Of a stretch of DNA of 25,505 nucleotides, positions 8,342 through 15,978 are shown piece after piece (within the stretch, counting starts at the first letter, position 1; each line of letters begins with the position of its first letter). The position numbers were made by a program, and so were the translations under genes. The stretch comes from Bacillota bacterium (GTDB lineage: Bacteria > Bacillota > UBA4882 > UBA8346). The DNA is taken from positions 1-25,505 of the forward strand of contig JAEVYU010000071.1 of the NCBI GenBank assembly GCA_023392595.1, written 5' to 3'. The notes beneath the pieces are model-generated. The model had not been told where the DNA came from. It made no database searches and saw only the letters and a program-made list of their open reading frames with translations.

Positions 8342-9451
8342 CTATTCGCTGTTACTTTGAAGAATCATTCTGAGTTTTTTGCCATTACGTACGCCGCTCT
8401 TTTTACGGAATTCGAGAATTACGCTCTGAAGCAAGATAAAGAAGCAAAGCATTAGACCGGTCGTAATACTTTGCCAATACGGCTCTCTAAGTCCCGATGC
8501 AATTACAATATTGTTTATCGTCTTTAAAGACATCACTCCGAAAAGCGTACCGATAACGCTGCCGACACCGCCGGTTAATAATGTTCCGCCTATTATTGAT
8601 GACGCAATCGCCTGCATTTCCGCCTGAGACGCATTCGAAGCGTTTCCCGCTCCCGTATGCAGCAGATAGACATAACCGGCTATTCCGGAAAATAACCCGC
8701 ATAGTATATAGGAAAAAAAACTTGTGCGTTTAACATTGATACCAAGCATTAACGCACTCTCGCTGTTACCGCCCACCGCATAGAGGTTACGCCCGAAACG
8801 CGTCCATTTCAAAATCGCCCATACAGCTAATACAATCACTAAAGCTATGATTACACCCGGCTCAATTCTGGCGGGAATAAAATTACCGGATTTTCCGTAA
8901 AAACCGATACCCGGAACGATAATACTAAAATTTTTTAGGGCCAGAAATGCTTCATTAGTCGCCGTATGCGGAGCGCTGCTGACGATGGTTGTCATTCCTC
9001 TTGTAAAGAACATCCCCGCCAAAGTAACAATGAAGGGCTGTATCTTCAAATATGCTACAAGAAACCCCTGAATGATCCCAATCGCCAGTCCAATGCTCAA
9101 AGCCAAAATCATTGAACCTGCGATACTTCCGTTATGGCTATCCAGAAAAACCACACAGGACATGGTTATTAGAGCGACCGTGCCTCCCACCGAAATATCT
9201 ATGCCGGCAGCTATCATAACAACGGTGAGTCCGCAGGAAATCACGATTAAATACGCATTGTTATTGAAAATGTCTAAAAATTGCTGAGTATTCAGAAACC
9301 CGCCGCCCCAGATCATCATGGCAAGTACGTACATAACGACGAATGCACTAATCGTTATAGCCAGGAGCAAAGCAGTGCTCGAAATAGGCTCCCTGGGTTT
9401 GTCTTCCTGTTTAAGAGTCAATATATCTTTCATTCTTTTTAATAATGCCAT
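8342..9451 (-). CDS. yjfF: Sugar ABC transporter permease, YjfF-like
   Basis: This 369-residue integral membrane protein is one of the two permeases of a CUT2-class sugar importer (ribose/galactofuranose family). It has about 8-10 hydrophobic segments and the family signatures AAGIDISVGGTVALITM, IQPFIVTLAGMFFTRGM, GRNLYAVGGNSESALMLGINV and a SIIGGTLLTGGVGSVIGT block. The last gene of a four-gene set, it starts 1 base after the ytfT stop, so translation is probably coupled. The gene order binding protein, ATPase, permease, permease equals that of E. coli ytfQ-ytfR-ytfT-yjfF, which imports galactofuranose; substrate here is inferred from this order and from similarity. Base composition is visibly more A+T-rich than the flanking genes. 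Confidence 0.9.
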   Translation of the reverse strand: MALLKRMKDILTLKQEDKPREPISSTALLLAITISAFVVMYVLAMMIWGGGFLNTQQFLDIFNNNAYLIVISCGLTVVMIAAGIDISVGGTVALITMSCVVFLDSHNGSIAGSMILALSIGLAIGIIQGFLVAYLKIQPFIVTLAGMFFTRGMTTIVSSAPHTATNEAFLALKNFSIIVPGIGFYGKSGNFIPARIEPGVIIALVIVLAVWAILKWTRFGRNLYAVGGNSESALMLGINVKRTSFFSYILCGLFSGIAGYVYLLHTGAGNASNASQAEMQAIASSIIGGTLLTGGVGSVIGTLFGVMSLKTINNIVIASGLREPYWQSITTGLMLCFFILLQSVILEFRKKSGVRNGKKLRMILQSNSE

Positions 9452-9452
9452 A

Positions 9453-10517
9453 TCAATTCTTCTCCATTATTATTTTCATCGGTTTTTTGAAGAGCCTGTC
9501 GCGCAGTTTAAGTGCCCATTCTTGTATAACCGGCGAACCAATTACAACGAGAGCTATTATAACTATTGCCTTATAAGCTTTTACGGCCGTTGATGAAACT
9601 TGCATAGCATAAAGCGTAATCGTCAACGCCTGAATAATATATGCCCCTATCACTGACCCGGACAATTTGAATTTTCCGCCGCTAAGAGCATTCCCTCCAA
9701 TGGCGACCGCCAAAATAGCATCCATTTCAATATCCAGGAGAATGGTTTCATGGTTAATAAGCCCTATTCTGCAGACATTGATGGAACCCGCAATAGTAAC
9801 ACAAACCCCAAGTATCATGAATACCAATAGTTTCATGAAAACAGGATTGATCCCGTTTAAACGGGCGGCTCTTTCATTTATACCAACCGATTGTATGTAC
9901 AATCCAAGATTGGTGAACCTCAAGGCCAGTGTAACCAGTATCCCGAAAACTATTACAATAAGAATGGGGGTGGGGATTGGGATACCCGGAATAAAACTAC
10001 CTATATAGTTTAATAACGGACTCTCGACATTAGGCGTTGCTCCGCCGTTTATCCAATATGCTATAGGGCGTCCGGCAGTAAACAATATTAATGATGCAAT
10101 CATTGGTTGTATATTGAATTTACTAACCAATGTACCGGTAAACAAGGCAAAAAGAATTGCAACAACAACGGCTGCCAATAATGACATAAGAATAACCGGC
10201 ATTGTAATTTCATTTGCACGAAGCACTTTCACAAAAACACTGCCAGCTATTGCTGCTAATGCGCCCACGCTTATATCCTGTCCTTTCGTCACCGAGGTTA
10301 CGAGCGTCATGGCGATTGCCAAAATAGCAAGCTCGGATGCTCCGTTCAATATACTGATTATATTTCCTGAAAGAACGGTGTTTCCGTAGTTGTTAGTTAT
10401 TACACTTATGGAAAAAAATCGAACATCTCTGAATAAATTAAAAACTACAACTAAAAAAAGAGCAAATAACGGCATAGCCAGTTGAGATTGTGTCAGTTTC
10501 TTTAAACGATTAACCAT
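9453..10517 (-). CDS. ytfT: Sugar ABC transporter permease, YtfT-like
   Basis: The 354-residue protein has multiple hydrophobic helices and the CUT2 permease motifs TKGQDISVGALAAIAGSV, QPMIASLILFTAGRPIAYWI, NLGLYIQSVGINERAARLNGI and AVAIGGNALSGGKFKLSGSV. It should pair with YjfF as a heterodimeric channel in the cytoplasmic membrane. Its ATG overlaps the last 8 bases of the ATPase gene, a sign of tight operon structure and coupled translation. The first segment (FALFLVVVFNLF) is preceded by a short basic N-terminus. Alternative substrates within the class (arabinose, ribose, galactofuranose) cannot be separated from the permease alone. Confidence 0.9.
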   Translation of the reverse strand: MVNRLKKLTQSQLAMPLFALFLVVVFNLFRDVRFFSISVITNNYGNTVLSGNIISILNGASELAILAIAMTLVTSVTKGQDISVGALAAIAGSVFVKVLRANEITMPVILMSLLAAVVVAILFALFTGTLVSKFNIQPMIASLILFTAGRPIAYWINGGATPNVESPLLNYIGSFIPGIPIPTPILIVIVFGILVTLALRFTNLGLYIQSVGINERAARLNGINPVFMKLLVFMILGVCVTIAGSINVCRIGLINHETILLDIEMDAILAVAIGGNALSGGKFKLSGSVIGAYIIQALTITLYAMQVSSTAVKAYKAIVIIALVVIGSPVIQEWALKLRDRLFKKPMKIIMEKN

Positions 10518-12030
10518 TTTGAGCCGTCCCTCCCGCGATTGTGTGCATGATTTTCACCTGTGTCATTTCATCTCCCTTCAATTCGCCCACTATTTTGCGA
10601 TCCCGCATGACGATCAGCCGTGAACATGTGGTAAGCATCTCTTCTATTTCCGACGAAATAAACGTGACACTGACGCCCTCCTCGGCAAGCTTAAGCACGA
10701 GTTTTTGGATATCGACTTTTGTACCGACATCAATACCGCGCGTCGGTTCGTCCAGGATAAGATACTGTGGATTGGTTAAGAGCCAACGGGCAAGTATTAC
10801 CTTTTGCTGATTACCCCCCGAAAGTGATTTAATAGGCGTATCCATCGAAGCGGTCTTAATTCCTAATAATTTGATATACTTTTCTGCGAAAGCTTCAGCT
10901 TCACTTTTGGAAAAAGGTCTTAAAAAGCCTTTCAATACCTGTAAGGCAAGTATGATATTTTCACGTACAGATAAATCTTCAATGATACCGTCCCCTTTTC
11001 TATCTTCGGGAAGATACCCAATACCATGCTTCATGGAATCCCCGGGTTTGGAAATCTTAACATCTTTTCCGTTTATCCTTACCTTACCGCCGGTAATTCG
11101 ATCAGCACCGAATATAGTACGTACGCTTTCACTGCGGCCGGAGCCAAGAAGCCCAGTAAACCCGTTTATTTCTCCCTTATGAATTTTGAAGTCAAACGGT
11201 TTTGTACCTTCCGCGCTTGATAATCCGAATGCCTCATAAACAGGCGGGGCATCCTGAATGAGTTGTGATTTTTTTCGGTGCTGTAATTCGGAAATATCAT
11301 CAAGCTCTTTACCCATCATCGCTGAAATAAGCTTAATGCGTGGCAGATCATTTATTTGGTGAGCTCCAACCAGTTCACCGTTCCGCAAAACGGTTATCCT
11401 GTCGCATATCTCATATACCTGATCGAGGAAATGCGTTATAAAGATGATGCCAACACCACGAGACTTTAATTCCCGCATCAGAGTAAAAAGTAATGCAACC
11501 TCCTGCTCATCCAGGGAGGAAGTAGGTTCATCCAGAATAAGTACCTTGCATTCCATATCCACTGCACGGGCAACAGCTACCATTTGCTGTATAGCCAGCG
11601 AGCAAGTGCCAAGTTGCCGGGTGGCGCTTACCGGGATATTAAGCTTCGTAAGAATTTCCGTTGCCTTCTTTTCTCTTGAACGCCAGTTTATGAAAGGGTA
11701 GTTGCCTCGTCCGATAAACATATTTTCAGCAACTGTAAGGTTCGGGCAGAGTGTTATCTCCTGATAAACTGTGCTAATACCCAAATTCTGAGCCTCTTGA
11801 GGTGATTTTATCGTAATTTCTTTTTCAATTCCTGCTATTTTGATGTGCCCGGAATCTTTCTGATATACGCCTGTTAAGACTTTGACTAAAGTTGACTTAC
11901 CGGCTCCATTTTCACCCATCAGAGCGTGAATTTCACCCTTACAAAGGGTAAAATCGACATTGTGTAAGGCCCGGACACCTGGAAAAGTTTTGCTAATTCC
12001 ACGCATCGATAAAACGATATCATTCTTCAT
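10510..12030 (-). CDS. ytfR: Sugar ABC transporter ATPase, YtfR-like (two nucleotide-binding domains)
   Basis: The 506-residue protein has two fused ATPase domains, as in all CUT2 importers. Domain one has Walker A GENGAGKST, a shortened signature segment SLAIQQMVAVARA and Walker B VLILDEPTSSLD, then THFLDQVYEICDRITVLRNG. Domain two has the degenerate loop GLLGSGRSE, CPEDRK-like LPEDRKGDG, signature LSGGNQQKVILARWLL and Walker B YLILDEPTRGIDVG. The SLAIQQ and THFLDQVY stretches agree well with E. coli YtfR from memory, more than with RbsA or AraG. It energises sugar uptake. Spacing to the binding-protein gene is 236 bases and contains two strong palindromes, so expression of the downstream three genes may be lower than that of ytfQ. 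The ribosome binding site (AAAGGCGG) is rather distant from the ATG. Confidence 0.93.
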   Translation of the reverse strand: MKNDIVLSMRGISKTFPGVRALHNVDFTLCKGEIHALMGENGAGKSTLVKVLTGVYQKDSGHIKIAGIEKEITIKSPQEAQNLGISTVYQEITLCPNLTVAENMFIGRGNYPFINWRSREKKATEILTKLNIPVSATRQLGTCSLAIQQMVAVARAVDMECKVLILDEPTSSLDEQEVALLFTLMRELKSRGVGIIFITHFLDQVYEICDRITVLRNGELVGAHQINDLPRIKLISAMMGKELDDISELQHRKKSQLIQDAPPVYEAFGLSSAEGTKPFDFKIHKGEINGFTGLLGSGRSESVRTIFGADRITGGKVRINGKDVKISKPGDSMKHGIGYLPEDRKGDGIIEDLSVRENIILALQVLKGFLRPFSKSEAEAFAEKYIKLLGIKTASMDTPIKSLSGGNQQKVILARWLLTNPQYLILDEPTRGIDVGTKVDIQKLVLKLAEEGVSVTFISSEIEEMLTTCSRLIVMRDRKIVGELKGDEMTQVKIMHTIAGGTAQNG

Positions 12031-12266
12031 TTATAACAAACCGCCTTTATGTTTTGGTTTTTTATAATGATCCCGATAAATCGGGATTTCCCGACCCCGT
12101 CGGGATCATTATATACCTTAAAAGTGGGTTATCGTAACGAGTCCTGATACAATTGTATCAGGACAAAAAGCGGTCAAACCCATTGCTTTTAACTATAAAA
12201 TAACGGTGTGGAGTATGTGAGAAAAACCCGCACACTTCACGCCGCTTATAAATTGAAGAGACTTAA
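12031..12266. other. Palindrome-rich spacer between ytfQ and ytfR
   Basis: Two strong dyads are visible. A 14-bp perfect stem pairs 12063-12076 with 12100-12113, and inside its loop lies a separate perfect dyad TCGGGATTTCCCGA (12081-12094) that competes for pairing with TCCCGA of the outer arm. A second, 24-bp uninterrupted palindrome spans 12142-12165. Processing and partial termination after the binding-protein gene, giving extra binding protein, is a known arrangement in such operons and is inferred here. Confidence 0.75.
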
Positions 12267-13223
12267 TTATTGTCCAAGACCATAAGTATCAATATCTTTT
12301 TGAGTAATAATTTTTGCATCAAAACCTTTTTCTTCAGAAATAACTTTCTTTGTTGCAAGTTTCCCACCTTTTTCAAGCTTCTTAATCATTCCGTCGATTA
12401 CAGATGCCTGGAAAGGACTGCACTGTCCATCATAGTTCCAGCGTTTAGCAAGGAGTTCTCTAAGCGCCCACTTGTTGCAGTCGAAACCCATTATAACAAC
12501 TTTTTTACCAACACCGTGTGTAATACCAGCTTCATCAAGCGCTGCGACAGCACCTTTAGCCATACCGTCATTTTCAGCATAGATAACGTTGAATTTCTTT
12601 TTGGAATTGATTACTGATTCGACAATTTTCTTGGCTTCAGCTTCATCCCAGGTTGCAGTCTGCTGAACAACTTTTTTCATTTTACCGGATTTGAATTCTT
12701 TATCCAATGCGGCTGTACGACCAATCTGTGCGTCACTACCCATTGCACCCTGAATGTGGATGACATTGTATTCAGGCAGTTTCTGTGCTTTTAGCCACGC
12801 AACAGCCGTATTGCCCTGATTTGCCATGTCAGAAACCACAGCTGCTTCATAAAGACTGTCAGATGAATTTAACATACGGTCAAACAGAAACACTTTGATA
12901 CCTGCTTCTTTAGCTCTTGTAAGAACTGAAGCCCAACCATCCGTCGCAGCTGCTGAAACAAGAATATAGTCCACCCCGTCTGTGATAAACTGAGACGCTG
13001 CATTAAGCTGTTCATCATTCTTCAAGCTGTAGAAGGTTGAAACCTCATACCCATTTGCTTTTGTGAATACTTTTTCAAAGTCAGCCACATTCGCTGCGCG
13101 ATATCCGGATTCAGACGGCGGATTGTTGATGATGCCAACCTTAATCAGACCGGATTTTGCATAACCTGTAAACCCAACCAACAAAGACATGACAAGGCCC
13201 AATACAAGAAACTTAATTTTCAT
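12267..13223 (-). CDS. ytfQ: Sugar ABC transporter substrate-binding protein, YtfQ-like
   Basis: This 318-residue periplasmic-binding-protein family member begins with a signal peptide (MKIKF, hydrophobic core, TGYAK near 20-24). The mature protein shows family landmarks: SESGYRAAN, LNAASQFITDGVDYILVSAA, WASVLTRAKEAGIKVFLFDR, IHIQGAMGSDAQIGRTAAL and IYAENDGMAKGAVAALDEAG. It captures sugar and delivers it to YtfT/YjfF. The start at 13223 is chosen because AGGAGG lies about 7 bases upstream; a longer frame to 13250 lacks one. There is no lipobox Cys, so the protein would be soluble in a periplasm, unlike most Gram-positive relatives. Transcription should start from the promoter at 13283-13312 with a dyad just downstream. 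Confidence 0.9.
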   Translation of the reverse strand: MKIKFLVLGLVMSLLVGFTGYAKSGLIKVGIINNPPSESGYRAANVADFEKVFTKANGYEVSTFYSLKNDEQLNAASQFITDGVDYILVSAAATDGWASVLTRAKEAGIKVFLFDRMLNSSDSLYEAAVVSDMANQGNTAVAWLKAQKLPEYNVIHIQGAMGSDAQIGRTAALDKEFKSGKMKKVVQQTATWDEAEAKKIVESVINSKKKFNVIYAENDGMAKGAVAALDEAGITHGVGKKVVIMGFDCNKWALRELLAKRWNYDGQCSPFQASVIDGMIKKLEKGGKLATKKVISEEKGFDAKIITQKDIDTYGLGQ

Positions 13224-13254
13224 ACTTTCCCTCCTAGAAAAATATTTCATTTGC

Positions 13255-13270
13255 GTTAACGTCTGTTAAC
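13255..13270 (-). promoter_or_regulatory. Candidate operator dyad of the ytf operon
   Basis: GTTAAC occurs twice (13255-13260 and 13265-13270) with 4 bases between, giving a symmetric site just downstream of the predicted transcription start. The position suits a repressor such as a LacI-type regulator, but no regulator gene is in the window. Confidence 0.45.
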
Positions 13271-13282
13271 ATCAACAAAAAA

Positions 13283-13312
13283 ATTATATCCAATTTAAAA
13301 ACCATTTGTCCA
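13283..13312 (-). promoter_or_regulatory. Probable promoter of the ytf operon
   Basis: Read on the minus strand, TGGACA (13312-13307) and TATAAT (13288-13283) are 18 bp apart. The predicted 5' leader to the ytfQ start is about 53 bases. The promoter lies directly next to the leader of direct repeat copy B. Confidence 0.65.
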
Positions 13313-13346
13313 TGAACGATTTTTGATTTTACTATAAAATTTTTTA

Positions 13347-14217
13347 TCCCTCTCCCGTTTCACGGGCAAGGGATTATGAGCGCCTATGTTTCGCTGTTCT
13401 GAACCTTCCCCTGCTCCGGCATACGGTAGCGGTGAAAATTTGGACCGTCTGAAAGTTAAAAACGACTTCATTTTTCAGAAAATATTTGGCCAAAATGAAC
13501 ATAAGGAAATCTTAATTAGCTTTTTAAATGCCGTCTTAGCCTTAGAAGCGGAACAAAAGCTGACGGATATTGAAATTATAGAGAATACCCGGCTTAAAAA
13601 AGACCATTACCATTAATATTTTGGATTTCGATTATATCCATATCGAGCAATACCATTCGGTTTTTCACTTATGGGAAGACGCTCACAAAGGCTGTAAATT
13701 AACGGATATCCTGGAGATTCATTTCCTGGAATTGCCGAAGTTCCGAAAAGCAAGACCCGATCTAAGTAAACCCTTAGATCGCTGGCTAATTTTCATTGAA
13801 GATATGCCGAAGGAGGTAGCGCGCGTAAACGCGCGATCAAATGGCTATAAATAAAGATCCTGCAATCGCAAAAGCTGAGGAACTATTGGAACGTCTTGGA
13901 AATTTAGATGAAGTAAAAAGATACTACGAAGCACGGGAAATGGCGATTCATGATGAAGTAACCCGAATTACCGGAGCTAAAGCGGAGGGCCGCGCGGAAG
14001 GTGAAGCTGACGGTATTTTAAAGGGCAAACTGGAAGCTGCCCGCAAAATGCTTGTCAAACAAATGCCGGAAGAGCTGATCATCGAGATTACCGGGATTAC
14101 GGGCGAAGAGTTACGTAAGCTTAAATGTGAAGAGAAGAACTGAAATTTGAAAGTTTAAACCTCCTCCGCCCTCAATCTTGATAAAGGTTATTAAAAAAAT
14201 CGTGTTTGTTGATTACT
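13347..14217 (+). repeat. Direct repeat copy B (Rpn-family element)
   Basis: The leader at 13347-13432 has the CCCTC..CCCG/CGGG..AGGG hairpin and TTTCGCTGTTCTGAACC, as in copy A and in the solo copy at 14268-14385. The body from 13642 matches copy A up to GTTGATTACT at 14217, apart from a 12-base in-frame insertion in the Glu-Gly repeat region. Copies A and B lie in the same orientation about 5.9 kb apart and enclose the whole ytf transporter. Confidence 0.9.
13386..14143 (+). pseudogene. Rpn-family PD-(D/E)XK nuclease pseudogene
   Basis: Three frame pieces together cover the start and end of an Rpn-family protein (recombination-promoting nuclease/putative transposase). Piece one (to 13616) has VKNDFIFQKIFGQNEHKE and LISFLNAVLAL, the usual N-terminus. 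Piece two, in the +1 frame, resumes at ITINILDFDY near 13606 and continues to 13854. Piece three is 13841-14143. Between LKKD and ITINI the central part with the catalytic Asp and Glu-x-Gln is deleted with a frameshift. The second break lies at the palindrome GCGCGCGTAAACGCGCG, shared with copy A. The intact family proteins cleave DNA and have been linked to recombination; this copy should be inactive. Piece three retains its own start and a GGAGG, though rather distant. Confidence 0.87.
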
Positions 14218-14267
14218 GGGTTTCTCATTTCAACGGTCTGTGGCCTCAGTCCTTCCGGCGGTTTATT

Positions 14268-14385
14268 CCCTCACCCCATCTGTTCATTCATAGCAGCGGC
14301 CCTCACCCGTTTCACGGGCGAGGGAATATAATCGTCTACGTTTCGCTGTTCTGAACCTTTCCATGCTCCGGCATACGGTAGCGGG
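14268..14385 (+). repeat. Solo leader of the Rpn-type element
   Basis: This segment repeats the leaders of copies A and B (CTGTTCATTCATA, the CCCTCACCCG TTTCA CGGGCGAGGG hairpin, TTTCGCTGTTCTGAACC, GCTCCGGCATACGGTAGCGG) but no nuclease frame follows. It lies 50 bases after copy B. Between 14218 and 14267 nothing else is recognisable. Confidence 0.8.
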
Positions 14386-14424
14386 AAAGGGCGTTTTTTT
14401 TGAGTAATCCTTAGAGATGGGGGC

Positions 14425-14710
14425 CTACTTGAGCTCTCCGTTATTGCCGAGCACCTTCAGAATGACCAGAGCGCCGAGCTTAAAACCATATGCACAGGAA
14501 GCGTAAGCTTCCATCACACTGGAGTCGCAATCCAAATCCAAAAGCCCTTCCAGGGCCTTGTAATCTTCCGCCGGAGTCTCTTTTGCAACGTTTGCCTGAT
14601 ATCGGATTTTTTTGGTTTATGGGACGATACCCGGGATCTTGGGGAACGATCCGTTCGAAGGGGAAGATATGGCCGTAAAATAATTCTTCCAGAATCGATT
14701 TCCAGGACAT
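14425..14710 (-). pseudogene. Frameshifted DUF6809-family gene
   Basis: Read from the ATG at 14710, the first 36 or so codons give SWKSILEELFYGHIFPFERI and then VPQDPGYRPIN, matching the N-terminus of the small DUF6809 family. At a run of seven A (minus strand, 14613-14607) the frame is lost. Removing one A restores a continuous reading through KETPAEDYKALEGLLDLD and EAYASCAYGFKLGALVI to the stop at 14425-14427, giving a protein of about 95 residues of normal length. DUF6809 proteins are common in Bacillota accessory regions; their function is unknown. A homopolymer frameshift can also be a sequencing error, in which case the gene may be intact. Confidence 0.75.
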
Positions 14711-14923
14711 GCCTTCTTTCTGCCCCCTACCCTTTCCCGACATCAGAAATTCGGGTCTATTTGGGGGGCTTTAAATGATCGCCTAAAACATCGTCTTATT
14801 TTGTATTTGGGATTCAATGAATGCCGATTTTGATGATCCACGGTTTCCACCGGCTGGGATACTTTTGGAGCGGCCCAAAAGTATCCAAAAGGCCGCCGGA
14901 ACCTACGGCTTCCGGTCCTCCCT
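14711..14923. other. Spacer with a 12-bp hairpin
   Basis: No gene is supported. The main structure is GGATACTTTTGG (14857-14868) and CCAAAAGTATCC (14875-14886), a perfect 12-bp stem with a 6-base loop. A shorter CCGGAA/TTCCGG pair follows near 14896-14915. No U-tract adjoins, so it is more like an extragenic palindrome than a terminator of the radC remnant. Confidence 0.6.
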
Positions 14924-15409
14924 TTATTCATCCAGGGTTTCTAGTGGGTCTTCGCCATCCTTGGCCTTTCGACTGGCAACCAAGTTAAGGCTTCCGATCT
15001 CAACCGCAGTTTTCATCCTGAAAGATGCGGTGGGGAAATCGCCTTCCTCCTTGAAGGCTTATATCTCTGGTGGTTGTGGAAGGCGATGATCGATTTGGCG
15101 TTGTTCATCATAGCGGCCTAATATCACTTAACCGCTTTTGTTAAATGATATTAAAAGACATTCCTGGGGTTCGATATAGACTTGATCCAGGGAGCCGGTG
15201 CCGATGATATGGATACCGATGATTTTGTTTCTGGAATTCAGTGAAATGATGCCGAATTTTTCGACTGGCTCTGATTTTAGATCAAGGAGGTATTGGAGGA
15301 TTTTGAAGCAACTCAAAGGGCTGGTGATTGGGTTGTCTTCCAGGTCATAGCGGTGGCGCTGGGTGCGGATTTGTTTGAGGGTGTAGATGTTGATAGATGA
15401 TAAAGGCAT
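14924..15409 (-). pseudogene. RadC-family (JAB domain) pseudogene
   Basis: From the ATG at 15409 (GGAGG 9 bases upstream) the frame runs through ITSPLSCFKILQYLLDL, EKFGIISLNSRNKIIGI and GTGSLDQVYIEPQE, the standard first half of a short RadC/JAB-domain protein. A 35-bp hairpin (15119-15153) then interrupts it and brings a stop at 15128-15130. Beyond the hairpin the reading resumes with AAMMNNAKSIIAFHNH, the metal-binding His-x-His region, but the following Pro-Ser-Gly...Asp part is deleted. A frame-shifted tail resembling the RYISLKEEGDF end of RadC proteins leads to a stop at 14924-14926. Such RadC-like genes are common on mobile elements. With His-x-His cut from its Asp ligand, it should be dead. 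Confidence 0.75.
15119..15153. repeat. 35-bp hairpin inserted in the radC-like gene
   Basis: TAATATCACTTAAC (15119-15132) pairs with GTTAAATGATATTA (15140-15153) with one mismatch and a 7-base loop. It sits exactly where the RadC-family reading is broken, between QE and AAMMNN, and adds about 34 extra bases there. Confidence 0.7.
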
Positions 15410-15978
15410 GGGAGGGTACCTCCGGTTTAAAGTGAAAAGAGAAATGGTAAACGGGAAAAATTTCAATAACATTGTGGAAGAGCAACCCTCAACTACGACC
15501 CCAAAAACCTTTCACTATGAAGCCAGCACGCTTTCGGAGGCCTGGAGTTACTCTCCCCGCAACGGGGAGAGCAAGAGAGAGGTCAAGAGCCAGTTTTTCG
15601 ACTTGCATTTTAATAAATTTTCCAGAAAATGTATCTATAGCCTCATGACATTGGGGCAAGAGTTAGGTCAAATAGACGTTCATTTATTTCATCCTAAATA
15701 ACAAAGAGGAATTTAATAAACCCACTCTCCCCCGTCATTTAAATTAAATCCCCCATTCGCCCAGCACCTGCATTTCCCCCGGCACTTTCCCGGCACCTAT
15801 CATCCCAAAAAAGATGTTATACTCCTATCATCAACTACTATAAAAAAACATCCAAACCTGCTGCCAAACCAAAGCGGGTTTTTCTCATTCCAGAATAAAT
15901 CGTAAGCGGCCTGCATCTTTCATGATTCGGGCCTTATTTTTAAATCCTAAAAAAAGAGGTCAAAAAGACATGCTTTTC
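15410..15978. other. Gene-poor region with hairpins
   Basis: No convincing gene. Visible structures are a perfect 9-bp hairpin CTCTCCCCG-CAA-CGGGGAGAG (15551-15571), similar in style to the leaders of the Rpn elements, and a terminator-like stem AAACCTGC/GCGGGTTT (15854-15861 with 1574-15881 by pairing order, tail TTCTCATT). A TATACT at 15828-15833 just upstream could start a short transcript of about 45-50 bases, but no good -35 box is seen. Confidence 0.4.
15854..15885 (+). terminator. Possible Rho-independent terminator
   Basis: An 8-bp stem with one G-U pair (15854-15861 and 15874-15881), a 12-base loop and the tail TTCTCATT after the stem's own TTT. No gene ends upstream on this strand, so it may end a short unannotated RNA. 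Confidence 0.35.

Noticed and set aside
15387..15701. 104-residue plus-strand frame
   Set aside because: It starts inside the antisense of the radC-like gene, crosses the 15551-15571 hairpin, has no ribosome binding site and no domain-like pattern.
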